Shown here one piece after another: positions 17,119-26,403 of a stretch of DNA of 64,000 bases. The position numbers and the translations under genes were made by a program. Under the pieces are notes generated by a model. The model was given only the letters and a program-made list of their open reading frames with translations. It was not told the DNA's origin and did no database searches. The stretch covers positions 372,001 to 436,000 of the forward strand of contig NZ_JBLUWW010000003.1 of NCBI RefSeq assembly GCF_048323655.1, in the 5' to 3' direction. Origin of the DNA: Salinimicrobium soli (lineage in GTDB: Bacteria; Bacteroidota; Bacteroidia; Flavobacteriales; Flavobacteriaceae). Position 1 is the first letter of the stretch. Every line of letters begins with the position of its first letter.

Positions 17119-18306
17119 ATGGAAAAAGTAGTAATAGCATATAGCGGTGGATTGGATACTTCCTACTGCGCCAAATATTTATCAAAAGAAGAGAATTTTG
17201 AAGTGCACGCCGTGAGCGTAAATACCGGAGGATTTTCTTCAGAAGAAATTGAAAAGATAGGGAGCAATGCCCAAAAAATAGGAGCGACCTCTTATACCAA
17301 TATCGATGCGGTTTCTTCCTTTTACCAAAAGGTGGTGAAATATCTCATTTTTGGGAACGTATTGAAAAATGACACCTATCCCTTATCGGTGAGTGCCGAA
17401 AGGATCATTCAGGCGATCGAGATCGTGAACCATGCCAAGAAAATAGGTGCAAAATATATCGCGCACGGCAGCACCGGTGCCGGAAACGACCAGGTGAGAT
17501 TTGATATGATATTTCAAACCCTTGCACCTGATATTGAGATCATAACCCCCATTCGAGACAAAAAACTCAGCAGACAGGAGGAGATAGAATACCTTAAGGC
17601 CAATGGCGTTGACATGAACTGGGAGAAGGCCAAATATTCGGTCAATAAAGGTCTGTGGGGAACCAGTGTGGGGGGAGCCGAAACGCTTACTTCAGAAAAG
17701 CCCCTGCCCGAAAGTGCTTACCCGTCACAACTTCAGGAACAGGAGCCTAAACAAATTAGTCTTGGCTTTACCAAAGGAGAGTTAACTGCAGTAAACGGCA
17801 CGGCAAATTCCCCTGAGAAAAATATCGAGATCCTTGAAAACATCGCATCTAAGTTTGCCATTGGCCGAGATATACACGTGGGCGATACCATTATTGGGAT
17901 CAAGGGAAGAGTCGGTTTTGAAGCCGCAGCCGCTCTTATTACCATAAAAGCGCACCATTTGCTGGAAAAACACACCCTGAGCAAATGGCAGCTGCAACAT
18001 AAGGATTACGTAGCTAATTGGTATGGAATGCACCTGCATGAAGGTTTATATCTGGATCCTGTAATGCGGGATTTTGAAACCTTTTTACAAAGTTCCCAGG
18101 CGCAGGTGAGCGGCACGGTATTTTTAACCTTACACCCTTACAGGTTCGTACTTGACGGTATAGAATCTCAGTATGATCTAATGAATAGCGGCTTCGGAAA
18201 GTATGGAGAAGAGAACAATGCCTGGACAGCGAATGATGCCAAAGGATTCATTAAGATACTTTCAAATTCCGGAAAGATCTATCAACACGTAAAACAGGAA
18301 TTATGA
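17119..18306 (+). CDS. argG: Argininosuccinate synthase
   Basis: Joins citrulline and aspartate with ATP to give argininosuccinate (395 aa, normal length). The N-terminal PP-loop AYSGGLDTSY (8-17) is intact, as are HGSTGAGNDQVRFD near 115 and the multifunctional C-terminal helix region. Its stop overlaps the argC start (ATGA), so translation is coupled. In flavobacteria argG commonly sits near the front of the operon, directly after the GNAT gene, as here. Confidence 0.97.
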   Translation: MEKVVIAYSGGLDTSYCAKYLSKEENFEVHAVSVNTGGFSSEEIEKIGSNAQKIGATSYTNIDAVSSFYQKVVKYLIFGNVLKNDTYPLSVSAERIIQAIEIVNHAKKIGAKYIAHGSTGAGNDQVRFDMIFQTLAPDIEIITPIRDKKLSRQEEIEYLKANGVDMNWEKAKYSVNKGLWGTSVGGAETLTSEKPLPESAYPSQLQEQEPKQISLGFTKGELTAVNGTANSPEKNIEILENIASKFAIGRDIHVGDTIIGIKGRVGFEAAAALITIKAHHLLEKHTLSKWQLQHKDYVANWYGMHLHEGLYLDPVMRDFETFLQSSQAQVSGTVFLTLHPYRFVLDGIESQYDLMNSGFGKYGEENNAWTANDAKGFIKILSNSGKIYQHVKQEL

Positions 18307-19268
18307 TAGAAGCAGGAATTATAGGAGGCGCCGGCTATACGGCAGGGGAACTTATAAGAATTCTTCTAAGACACCCTGAAGTAAACCTGAATTTCATATA
18401 CAGCACATCCCAGGCAGGGAAACCGGTTAGTTCGATCCACCAGGATCTAACAGGTGAAACAGACCTCATTTTTAGCGGGGAAATAAATCCGGAAGCAGAT
18501 GTTGTCTTTTTGTGCCTGGGTCATGGAAATTCTGTGAAATTTTTGAATGATAATACTTTTTCAGATAAAACAAAGATCGTCGACCTGAGTACCGATTACA
18601 GGATAGCTGCTGAAAACCATTCCTTTGTTTACGGCTTACCGGAATTCAACAGGGAAAAGATCATCGATGCAAATTTTATTGCCAATCCGGGGTGTTTTGC
18701 CACAGCGATCAGTCTCGCAATTCTGCCGTTGGCAGCAAATGACCTGCTACAGGAAGATGTGCATATAAATGCGGTAACTGGCGCTACCGGCGCGGGAACC
18801 TCCCTGTCTGAAACTACACATTTTACATGGAGAGACAATAACTATTCATCCTACAAGGCTTTTGAACATCAGCATTTGGGAGAGATCAATCAGAGCGTGA
18901 AGAAATTACAGCCTGACTTTGGATCTACTCTGAATTTTATTCCAAACAGGGGGAATTTTTCAAGGGGAATTCATTGTACCGCTTATACTCATTTTGAGGG
19001 GAGCGTGGAAGAAGCCAAAGAAGTCTACCAAAAAGCCTACGAAGAGGCCGCTTTTACTTTTGTAACAGAGGGAGAAGTGCATTTAAAGCAGGTGGTAAAC
19101 ACCAATAAGTGTCTTATAAGATTGCAAAAGTTCGGAAACAACCTTCTTATCACAAGTGTACTTGATAACCTCTTAAAAGGAGCTTCTGGCCAGGCAGTAC
19201 AGAATATGAACCTGATGTTTGGCTTTCCTGAAAACCAGGGCCTGCAGTTGAAAGCCAGTTATTTTTAA
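18303..19268 (+). CDS. argC: N-acyl-gamma-glutamyl-phosphate reductase
   Basis: NADPH-dependent reduction of N-acyl-glutamyl phosphate to the semialdehyde, third step of arginine synthesis. 321 aa with the Rossmann start GIIGGAGYTAGEL and the catalytic Cys in NPGCFATA (about 134-141). The start is fixed by the ATGA overlap with argG. Whether the acyl group is acetyl or succinyl is discussed under argF'. argD starts nine bases downstream. Confidence 0.96.
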   Translation: MIEAGIIGGAGYTAGELIRILLRHPEVNLNFIYSTSQAGKPVSSIHQDLTGETDLIFSGEINPEADVVFLCLGHGNSVKFLNDNTFSDKTKIVDLSTDYRIAAENHSFVYGLPEFNREKIIDANFIANPGCFATAISLAILPLAANDLLQEDVHINAVTGATGAGTSLSETTHFTWRDNNYSSYKAFEHQHLGEINQSVKKLQPDFGSTLNFIPNRGNFSRGIHCTAYTHFEGSVEEAKEVYQKAYEEAAFTFVTEGEVHLKQVVNTNKCLIRLQKFGNNLLITSVLDNLLKGASGQAVQNMNLMFGFPENQGLQLKASYF

Positions 19269-19277
19269 ACGAAGATT

Positions 19278-20408
19278 ATGGAATTATTTGATGTATATCC
19301 GCTTTATGATATTACCCCAGTAAAAGGGAAGGGAGCCTATGTGTATGATGAAAACAACACAGCATACCTTGACCTTTATGGTGGCCATGCGGTGATCTCT
19401 GTGGGACATGCGCATCCAAAATATGTAAAGGCCCTGGGAGAGCAGGTTGAAAAGTTGGGATTTTATTCCAACTCGGTTAAAAATCCTTTACAGGAAGAAC
19501 TGGCTAAAAAGCTGGGTGACTTATCTGGATGCTCAGAATATAAACTGTTTTTGTGTAATTCAGGTGCTGAAGCTAATGAGAATGCTTTGAAGCTTGCGTC
19601 TTTCCACACAGGAAAAAGCCGGGTTATCTATTTCGAAAATGCTTTTCACGGAAGAACTTCAGGGGTAGTGGCAGTAACCGACAATGAATCGATCAAGGCA
19701 CCTTTCAATCAACAGCATTCGGTGACAAAACTCGCTTTTGAAGATGTTGAAGTTCTTGAAAAAGAACTTCAAAAAGAGGATGTCGCAGCTGTTATTTTTG
19801 AGGTCATCCAGGGAGTAGGAGGGCTGGAAGAAGCTTCTTCGGAATTTATCCGGACAGTTTCAGATCTGTGCAAGAAACATGAAGCTTTATTGATAGCAGA
19901 TGAAGTTCAGTGTGGTTATGGAAGGACAGGAGATTTTTTCGCTTTTCAGAAACACGGAATTAAACCTGATATAATTTCCGTAGCAAAAGGAATGGGCAAT
20001 GGGTTTCCTGTTGGAGGGATCCTGGTGAGTCCTTCGATTCAGCCTAAACATGGATTTCTGGGAACCACCTTCGGAGGAAACCACCTGGCCTGTGCTGCCG
20101 GAATTGCAGTGCTGGATATTTTAAAAGATGAGAACCTGCTCGAAAATGCGGAAAAGTTGATTCAGTACGTAAAAGAAAGAGCTGCTGAAATTCCGCAGAT
20201 AAAGAAATTGAAAGGCAGGGGCTTAATGATAGGTCTTGAATTTGATTTTGAGGTCGCTGCCTTAAGAAAGAAACTTCTTTTTGAACATAGGGTTTTTACG
20301 GGTGCTGCCTCTAATAAAAAATTATTGAGGATCCTGCCGCCACTGAATATTCAAAAAGAGCATTTTAATGAGTTCTTTGATGCTTTGAAAAAAGCCCTGA
20401 ACAACTAA
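19278..20408 (+). CDS. argD: N-acylornithine aminotransferase
   Basis: PLP-dependent class III aminotransferase converting N-acyl-glutamate semialdehyde to N-acyl-ornithine. 376 aa. GAEANENALKLA (about 96-107), ADEVQCGYGRTG and the PLP lysine in SVAKGMGNGFPVGG are all present. It sits between argC and argF' with short spacers (9 and 12 bases). In succinyl-type pathways the same enzyme class handles N-succinyl substrates. Confidence 0.95.
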   Translation: MELFDVYPLYDITPVKGKGAYVYDENNTAYLDLYGGHAVISVGHAHPKYVKALGEQVEKLGFYSNSVKNPLQEELAKKLGDLSGCSEYKLFLCNSGAEANENALKLASFHTGKSRVIYFENAFHGRTSGVVAVTDNESIKAPFNQQHSVTKLAFEDVEVLEKELQKEDVAAVIFEVIQGVGGLEEASSEFIRTVSDLCKKHEALLIADEVQCGYGRTGDFFAFQKHGIKPDIISVAKGMGNGFPVGGILVSPSIQPKHGFLGTTFGGNHLACAAGIAVLDILKDENLLENAEKLIQYVKERAAEIPQIKKLKGRGLMIGLEFDFEVAALRKKLLFEHRVFTGAASNKKLLRILPPLNIQKEHFNEFFDALKKALNN

Positions 20409-20420
20409 TAGCATTAGAAA

Positions 20421-21371
20421 ATGAAGAACTACACAAGTTTAGAAGATATTGAGAATTTAGAAGAGTTGATCCTTGAAGCCAGGGAACTAAAGAAGCAGAA
20501 TTCCGCAGCTGAAATCGGAAAAGGAAAGACTTTGGGGATGCTGTTTTTTAACCCCAGCCTTCGTACCCGCTTAAGCACCGAAAAAGCCGCAAAATTGCTC
20601 GGAATGGAAGTGATGGTCATGAATGCTGACAAGGATGGATGGGCTCTTGAGTTTGAAGATGGGGCCGTAATGAATTCCAATAAGGCAGAGCACATCAAAG
20701 AAGCTGCGGCAGTGCTTTCTCAATATTGCGATATTATAGCTGTGAGGGCTTTTCCCGGACTGGTAGATCGTGAAAAAGATGAAGCTGATGTGGTATTGGC
20801 AGGTTTCAAAAAATATGCTACAGTTCCTGTCGTCAATCTGGAAAGCGCTACAGGTCATCCTTTACAGGCGCTTACCGACGCTATGACTATTTCTGAACTG
20901 AGAGGCGAGAAAAAGCCGAAGGTGGTTCTAACATGGGCACCTCATCCACGCGCGTTGCCACAGGCAGTGCCTAATTCATTTGTGGAAGTAATGCAAAAAA
21001 TGGATGTGGACCTGGTGATCACAAATCCTGAAGGTTATGATCTTAATCTAGCAATTACTAAAAACACCCCGGTTGTTCACGATCAGGCAGTAGCTTTAAA
21101 AGACGCGGATTTTGTATATGTCAAGAACTGGAGCAGTTATGAGCAGTATGGAAAGATATTGAGTGAAGATCCGAGCTGGACATTTGATAATAAAAAACTG
21201 GGTCTTACCAATGAAGCAAAAGTAATGCACTGTCTTCCGGTAAGAAGGAATGTGGTTATTGCTGATGAGGTTTTAGACGGAAAAAATTCCGTGGTCATTC
21301 AACAGGCAGGCAACAGAACTTTTGCTGCCCAGGCTGTATTAAAGAGAATCCTGGAAAACAGTAAGAAATGA
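20421..21371 (+). CDS. argF': N-acylornithine carbamoyltransferase, probably N-succinylornithine type
   Basis: Carbamoylates an N-acylated ornithine rather than free ornithine. 316 aa with SLRTRLST (46-53, carbamoyl phosphate loop), HPLQALTDAMT and HCLPVRRN. In this subfamily one residue sets acyl specificity: from memory, Glu92 in the Xanthomonas acetyl enzyme and Pro90 in Bacteroides fragilis succinyl enzyme. The equivalent here is Ala89 in NKAEH (87-91), which removes the Glu typical of acetyl enzymes and so favours the succinyl substrate. The stop overlaps argB (ATGA). Confidence 0.93.
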   Translation: MKNYTSLEDIENLEELILEARELKKQNSAAEIGKGKTLGMLFFNPSLRTRLSTEKAAKLLGMEVMVMNADKDGWALEFEDGAVMNSNKAEHIKEAAAVLSQYCDIIAVRAFPGLVDREKDEADVVLAGFKKYATVPVVNLESATGHPLQALTDAMTISELRGEKKPKVVLTWAPHPRALPQAVPNSFVEVMQKMDVDLVITNPEGYDLNLAITKNTPVVHDQAVALKDADFVYVKNWSSYEQYGKILSEDPSWTFDNKKLGLTNEAKVMHCLPVRRNVVIADEVLDGKNSVVIQQAGNRTFAAQAVLKRILENSKK

Positions 21372-22144
21372 AAAAGACATTAAAGATTGTAAAAGTAGGA
21401 GGAAAGCTTATTGAAGATGAGAGTAAGTTGCAGGCTTTTCTTTCAGATTTCTCAAAGCTCGAAGGCCTGAAAATACTGGTTCACGGAGGAGGAAACATGG
21501 CTACGGAAATAGCCTCAAAGCTTGGCTATGAAACTAAAATGATCGATGGCCGAAGAATTACAGATGCCAATTCCTTAAAAGTGATCGTAATGACGTACGC
21601 CGGCCTTATCAATAAGCGCATAGTGGCAAAATTGCAGGCTCTGGATGTAAATTCTATAGGCTTATGCGGTGCCGACGGCAGGAGTATTATTTCTAAAAAA
21701 AGAGAAGTAAAGGAAATAGATTTTGGATATGTTGGAGACATTGAAGTGGTGAATTCAGATTTTATTTCTTCCATTTTGGAGCAGGGTATGGTGCCGGTAT
21801 TTTCAGCTATTTCCTGTACAAGGGAAGGTGAACTGTTGAATACGAATGGCGATTCTGTAGCTGCGGAATTAGCAAAGTCACTAAGTGAAAACTACGATCC
21901 AGAACTTTATTACTGTTTTGAGAAAAAGGGGGTTTTGGCAAATTCTATGGATGAAAATTCGGTAATAAACACTCTAGATAAAAAGAAGTATCAGGATCTG
22001 CTGGATCAGAAAGCTATAACTGACGGTATGTTACCCAAGCTCCTTAATTGTTTTGAAGCCCTTGAAAATGGGGTGCAGAAGATCTTTTTAGGCGATGCCC
22101 GGGTAATAACTGAAAATGCAAACGCCACTGAAATCGTGAAGTAA
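21368..22144 (+). CDS. argB: N-acylglutamate kinase without arginine-sensing extension
   Basis: Phosphorylates N-acyl-glutamate (258 aa). KVGGKLIED (8-16), VHGGGNMATEIA (39-50) and GLCGADGRS are visible amino acid kinase motifs. It starts directly at the first beta strand, like the 258-aa arginine-insensitive E. coli enzyme. It lacks the N-terminal kinked helix that builds arginine-inhibited hexamers. The stop shares one base with the argE start. Loss of allosteric control fits the idea that this operon is controlled through the leader. Confidence 0.95.
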   Translation: MKKTLKIVKVGGKLIEDESKLQAFLSDFSKLEGLKILVHGGGNMATEIASKLGYETKMIDGRRITDANSLKVIVMTYAGLINKRIVAKLQALDVNSIGLCGADGRSIISKKREVKEIDFGYVGDIEVVNSDFISSILEQGMVPVFSAISCTREGELLNTNGDSVAAELAKSLSENYDPELYYCFEKKGVLANSMDENSVINTLDKKKYQDLLDQKAITDGMLPKLLNCFEALENGVQKIFLGDARVITENANATEIVK

Positions 22145-23214
22145 TGAAACTTAAAAATCTACAACAGGAAGCGATAGAATTACTGAAAGACCTTATCCAA
22201 ACCCAATCTTTTTCGGGAGAGGAAGAAGGAACGGCAGGTCATTTAGAAAAGTGGTTTAAGAGCAGAAACATTCCTTTCGAACGCTACTTGAATAATGTGT
22301 GGGCGGTCAACAAGAACTTTGATCCTCTAAAACCTACCTTGCTTTTGAATTCTCATCATGATACGGTAAAACCTAATTCAGGATATACAAGAGATCCTTT
22401 TGAGGCCAGGGTCGAGAACGGGAAACTCTATGGGCTGGGAAGTAATGATGCCGGTGGCTGTCTGGTTTCACTTCTGGCAACATTCACCTGGTTCTATGTA
22501 GCTGAAGATCTGGAATACAATCTGCTTTTTGCAGGTACAGCCGAGGAGGAGATCAATGGCAAGAACGGAATTGCCTCTCTTTTACCTGTCATTTCGAAGA
22601 TAGATGTCGCGATAGTGGGAGAGCCAACTTTAATGGATCTGGCGATCGCTGAAAAGGGACTGGTCGTTTTTGACGCGGTGGTTAAAGGTACGCCTTCGCA
22701 TGCGGCGCATCCCAATAATAATAACGCCATTTATAAGACAGCGGATGTTTTGAAGTGGTTTGAGGAGTTTAAGTTTGAAAAGAAATCAGAAGTATTGGGA
22801 GAAGTAAAACTTACCGTAACTCAGATAAATGCCGGAAGTCAGCATAATGTAGTGCCGGGACAGGTAGAGCTTGTGATCGATGTGAGGGTAAATGACCAGT
22901 ATTCCAATAAGGAGATCGAAGAGGTCCTGCAGAAAAATGCTCCGGTAGAAAGTATAACAGCCAGATCACTTCGGTTAAATTCTTCCTCCATCCCGTTGGA
23001 TCATGAACTGGTGAAAGCAGGAGTGTCTCTGGGAATGAACACGTATGGTTCGCCAACCCTGTCTGACCAGGCCATGCTGAGTTGCCCATCCTTAAAACTG
23101 GGGCCCGGGGACTCCACCAGATCTCATTCCGCAGATGAATTCATCTTTGTGAGGGAAATAGAGGAGGGAATAGAGAAGTATATTAAGCTGTTGGAAAAGG
23201 CGGTAAAGAAATAA
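22144..23214 (+). CDS. argE: M20 deacylase, N-acylornithine/N-acylcitrulline type
   Basis: Zinc-dependent M20 amidohydrolase, 356 aa. Metal and catalytic motifs are NSHHDTVKP (about 73-81), GSNDAGG (98-104) and AGTAEEEING (about 131-140); GTPSHAAHPNNNNAI starts the dimerisation lid. Because carbamoylation here occurs on acylated ornithine, the enzyme likely removes the acyl group from N-acyl-citrulline to release citrulline for argG. The palindromic repeat between argE and argH is described separately. Confidence 0.93.
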   Translation: MKLKNLQQEAIELLKDLIQTQSFSGEEEGTAGHLEKWFKSRNIPFERYLNNVWAVNKNFDPLKPTLLLNSHHDTVKPNSGYTRDPFEARVENGKLYGLGSNDAGGCLVSLLATFTWFYVAEDLEYNLLFAGTAEEEINGKNGIASLLPVISKIDVAIVGEPTLMDLAIAEKGLVVFDAVVKGTPSHAAHPNNNNAIYKTADVLKWFEEFKFEKKSEVLGEVKLTVTQINAGSQHNVVPGQVELVIDVRVNDQYSNKEIEEVLQKNAPVESITARSLRLNSSSIPLDHELVKAGVSLGMNTYGSPTLSDQAMLSCPSLKLGPGDSTRSHSADEFIFVREIEEGIEKYIKLLEKAVKK

Positions 23215-23223
23215 AATTTTAAC

Positions 23224-23256
23224 AGATCTCACAGGTCTCGATGACCTGTGAGATCT
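23224..23256. repeat. Dispersed intergenic palindrome, copy 1 (argE-argH)
   Basis: Perfect 14-bp arms AGATCTCACAGGTC / GACCTGTGAGATCT around TCGAT. A second copy at 42011-42043 differs by a matched pair of changes. Palindromes of this kind recur between genes in flavobacterial genomes. It lies inside the arginine operon, ten bases after the argE stop, and could form an RNA hairpin without a following U tract. Confidence 0.85.
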
Positions 23257-23269
23257 AAATAGTATAAAT

Positions 23270-24550
23270 ATGAAACTCTGGGACAAAGGAATATCTATCG
23301 ATCAAAAAATAGAAAAATTCACGGTTGGAAACGACAGGGAACTGGATATGCATCTGGCGAAGTATGATCTCATTGCCTCGGCTGCCCACGCAAAAATGCT
23401 TGGGAAAATCGGAATTCTTGACACCGAAGAAGTGAATGCTATACTTTCTGAACTTGAAAAACTTCAGCAGCAAGTGGAGTTTGGAAGCTTTCAAATCGAA
23501 AAGGATTTTGAAGATGTGCATTCAAAAATTGAATTTGAGCTAACCAGGGCATTGGGTGATACCGGTAAAAAGATACATACCGCACGATCCAGGAATGACC
23601 AGGTTTTGGTTGCCATGCAGTTGTACTTCAAGGAGAATCTGCAGGAAATTTCCGGAAAAACTTCCGAATTAATAGATATCCTTTTAGGGCTTGCTGAAAA
23701 ACACCAGGATAACTTATTGCCGGGATACACTCACCTGCAGGTGGCAATGCCTTCTTCTTTCGGCTTATGGTTTTCAGCTTACGCCGAAATACTGATAGAC
23801 GACCTGTATTTACTGGAAGCAGGTTTGAAGATCGTTGATCAGAATCCTTTGGGGTCGGCGGCAGGTTATGGATCATCATTTCCTATTGACAGAGAATTCA
23901 CTACCAAAGAACTTGGATTCTCCACTTTAAAATACAATGTAGTAGCCGCTCAAATGAGCAGAGGTAAATGTGAGCGGACAGTGACCTCCAATATTGCTTC
24001 CCTGGCAAACACCCTGTCAAGATTTGCTATGGATATCTGCCTTTATATGAGTCAGAATTTTGACTTCATAAGCTTTCCCGACGAACTTACTACCGGTTCC
24101 AGTATCATGCCTCATAAGAAGAACCCGGATGTTTTTGAACTTGTCAGGGGAAAATGTAACAAGTTACAGGCGATCGCTAATGAAATGATACTTATCACTA
24201 ACAATCTTCCAAGCGGATACCACAGAGATCTTCAGCTGATAAAAGAGAACAGTATTTACGCGGTTGAGAGCATGAAAGAGATCCTTGATGTATTTACATA
24301 TTCTATTGGTCTCATAATCGTGAAGGATGTTGACCTGAAAGATGAAAAATACAAATACCTCTTTACCGTAGGCAGTATAAATGACCTGGTGGTGCAGGGA
24401 AGTTCTTTCAGGGACGCTTATAAACAAATAGGGGAACAGGTACAAAATGGCACCTATGAACCTACAGATCTAAAAAGCCACTCCCACATAGGAAGTAAGG
24501 ACAATCTTGCTCTCGATAAGATCGCGGAAAAGAAAAAGAATCTGAGGTAA
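23270..24550 (+). CDS. argH: Argininosuccinate lyase
   Basis: Splits argininosuccinate into arginine and fumarate, the last step of the pathway. 426 aa, a little shorter than the usual 450-460. TARSRNDQV (about 105-113), HLQVAMPSS and the superfamily signature TGSSIMPHKKNPD (about 272-284), with its flexible catalytic Ser loop, are intact. It is separated from argE by 55 bases that contain the palindromic repeat, and is followed by a strong terminator. Confidence 0.96.
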   Translation: MKLWDKGISIDQKIEKFTVGNDRELDMHLAKYDLIASAAHAKMLGKIGILDTEEVNAILSELEKLQQQVEFGSFQIEKDFEDVHSKIEFELTRALGDTGKKIHTARSRNDQVLVAMQLYFKENLQEISGKTSELIDILLGLAEKHQDNLLPGYTHLQVAMPSSFGLWFSAYAEILIDDLYLLEAGLKIVDQNPLGSAAGYGSSFPIDREFTTKELGFSTLKYNVVAAQMSRGKCERTVTSNIASLANTLSRFAMDICLYMSQNFDFISFPDELTTGSSIMPHKKNPDVFELVRGKCNKLQAIANEMILITNNLPSGYHRDLQLIKENSIYAVESMKEILDVFTYSIGLIIVKDVDLKDEKYKYLFTVGSINDLVVQGSSFRDAYKQIGEQVQNGTYEPTDLKSHSHIGSKDNLALDKIAEKKKNLR

Positions 24551-24570
24551 TCAGTTTTATACATAAATTT

Positions 24571-24620
24571 AAAGGTCCGGAAGTATACCCTTCAAAAAGG
24601 GGATTTTTCCGGACCTTTTT
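24571..24620. terminator. Bidirectional terminator between argH and the FAD oxidase
   Basis: Outer stem aaaggtccgga / tccggaccttt encloses a second small stem (acccttc/aaggggat region); a T run follows on the plus strand and an A run precedes it. It serves the convergent argH and FAD oxidase genes. Confidence 0.8.
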
Positions 24621-24636
24621 CTTGACTGATCAATGA

Positions 24637-26064
24637 TCAAGCGAGTACAGGACCTTCAGCTTCTGCCTCTGCTTCATTTTGGGTTTCCAAAGAAGGTTTT
24701 ATATTCTGATTTATACAGAAGAGGTTCTTTGGATCATATTTGTTCTTGATTTGAACAAGACGGTCATAGTTCTTGCCATAGGTGGCTTTCACCCGGTCTT
24801 CACCCTCGTCCATCATAAAGTTAACATAGGCACCACCGGCTGAATATGGATGTAGCGCATCATAGTAATCCTTGGTCCATTTGGTGATCTTTTCTGCATT
24901 TGCAGGATCTGGATCCACACCAACGATTACCATAGACCAGGTTGCATCCCTGTAATTCCATGGGGTATCGCTATCATTTATACGTGCAGCCTGCCCATTG
25001 ATGGGATAGAGGTGCATTGTAGAAAGCATGCTTGGAAGTTTTTCTGCAAACTCTTTGTGCTTTTCTATAGCCTCATCCGGAATTTCATTCACGAAATCTG
25101 CACGCCAGTACCATTGCATACCTTTTGGATATAATGGATCGAACATGGATTGCAAAGCTGGGAAGGGCAGTGGCCCAACCAGATCAAGAGCCGGTTTTTT
25201 GAAGTCCCGAACCGGTTTAAAAACTTCCTCTGCTTTTTCCTTCGGACCAGTGTAGTTCCATACAATTCCACACATCTTTTTCAGGTGCAGATGCTCGGGA
25301 AATGGATCTCCCGGAGGAACTGTCAAAAACGCGAAAAATCCGTAAAGATCATCCGGAGCGTATTTGATGAACTTCCTATACCATTTAAGTACTTCTTCAG
25401 TTTCACTTAATTCGTAGAGCATTGGCCCGCCAACTACTTCATCTACTTCATGTAGTTGGAAGGTGAATGCCGTAACTACTCCAAAATTTCCACCGCCGCC
25501 TCTTACGGCCCAGAAGAGATCTTTATTTTCAGTAGCATTGGCGGTAACAAAATTACCATCGGCCAACACCATGTCCACGGAAAGCAGATTGTCGATGCTG
25601 AGGCCATATTTCCTGGTAAGGTATCCCATACCACCTCCAAGGGTCAATCCTCCTACACCGGTGGTCGAAATAATACCACTGGGAGTGGCCATTCCAAAGG
25701 CATGAGCTGCATGATCAACTTCTCCCCAGGTGTTACCTCCACCCACAATAATAGTCTTGTTGTGCAGGTCTACCTTTGTATAGCGAATCATGGAAAGGTC
25801 TATCACCAGTCCATCGTCACAAACACCAAGACCTCCGGCATTATGGCCGCCTCCTCTAATAGAGAGCAACATTTTGTTCTCTCTGGCAAAGTTTACTGCC
25901 GAGATAACATCGGCAACATCGGCGCATTTCACGATCATTTTAGGTTTACGACTGATCATGGCATTGTACACCTTGCGCGACTCTTCATAATCCTTTTCAC
26001 CCGGTTGAATTATACTTCCTCTTAGACCGGCACGGAATTCCTTCATTGCATTTTCATCTATCAT
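24637..26064 (-). CDS. FAD-linked oxidase with BBE domain, probably His-linked flavin only
   Basis: 475-aa flavoprotein of the berberine-bridge/6-hydroxynicotine oxidase group. The PCMH FAD domain (about 35-210) has RGGGHNAGG, where His is the usual 8-alpha flavin attachment, and LGGGMGYL. The second attachment Cys of bicovalent enzymes (normally before the TVG..G..LGGG stretch) is replaced: the sequence reads GIISTTGVGG. The C-terminal BBE motif is KYDPKNLFCINQNI. No secretion signal is seen, and the substrate (sugar, alcohol or aromatic) is unknown. The tail is Glu/Ala-rich. Confidence 0.88.
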   Translation of the reverse strand: MIDENAMKEFRAGLRGSIIQPGEKDYEESRKVYNAMISRKPKMIVKCADVADVISAVNFARENKMLLSIRGGGHNAGGLGVCDDGLVIDLSMIRYTKVDLHNKTIIVGGGNTWGEVDHAAHAFGMATPSGIISTTGVGGLTLGGGMGYLTRKYGLSIDNLLSVDMVLADGNFVTANATENKDLFWAVRGGGGNFGVVTAFTFQLHEVDEVVGGPMLYELSETEEVLKWYRKFIKYAPDDLYGFFAFLTVPPGDPFPEHLHLKKMCGIVWNYTGPKEKAEEVFKPVRDFKKPALDLVGPLPFPALQSMFDPLYPKGMQWYWRADFVNEIPDEAIEKHKEFAEKLPSMLSTMHLYPINGQAARINDSDTPWNYRDATWSMVIVGVDPDPANAEKITKWTKDYYDALHPYSAGGAYVNFMMDEGEDRVKATYGKNYDRLVQIKNKYDPKNLFCINQNIKPSLETQNEAEAEAEGPVLA

Positions 26065-26403
26065 AACATGAAATTTATTGTTTAATGGGAATAAAACTGT
26101 GGTAACATTTCCGGATAAACAACCGGCATTACAATCAAAATATATTGGGAGGGCTTACCAGAAGTTCCGGAAGGAACTATAGATCTTCGAATTAAGAATT
26201 CGATCAAGCGCAACACTCTTTTGGAGAGGAACTTAAAGGTACGAAATAATATAATGGTATGGGAATGAATATTTTAGGAAGAAAAACAAGCGTTCCAAAT
26301 TGGATCCTGTGGAGGAGGTGCAAGTATTTTTGATTTTTTTTTCTTCCGCGATGGTTTTATTGCAAGGTACAATTGCAAAAATTTATGTATCGGGAAATTT
26401 CAC
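26065..26403. other. Gap upstream of the FAD oxidase
   Basis: The part nearest the TonB gene (26274-26390) holds a remnant of an RluA-type coding sequence on the minus strand, described separately. In the remaining 210 bases I see short palindromes (gttccggaaggaac at 26173-26186 and cttcgaattaagaattcgat near 26189) but no gene or clear promoter. Confidence 0.5.
26274..26390 (-). pseudogene. Remnant of an RluA-type pseudouridine synthase C-terminus
   Basis: On the minus strand this stretch reads ...KKKKSKILAPPPQDPIWNACFSS-stop, matching the end of the intact RluA gene at 27158-27856 (KLEIVAPPPKDPLWDACL). At DNA level 26291-26354 aligns with 27169-27233 with about one gap, including the identical run ggaggaggtgcaa. 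No start or catalytic domain remains. The TonB-like gene lies exactly between the intact gene and the fragment, suggesting a past duplication or insertion. Confidence 0.65.

Noticed and set aside
25456..26025. Long plus-strand open frame (189 codons)
   Set aside because: Fully antisense to the well-supported FAD oxidase and without recognisable domains.
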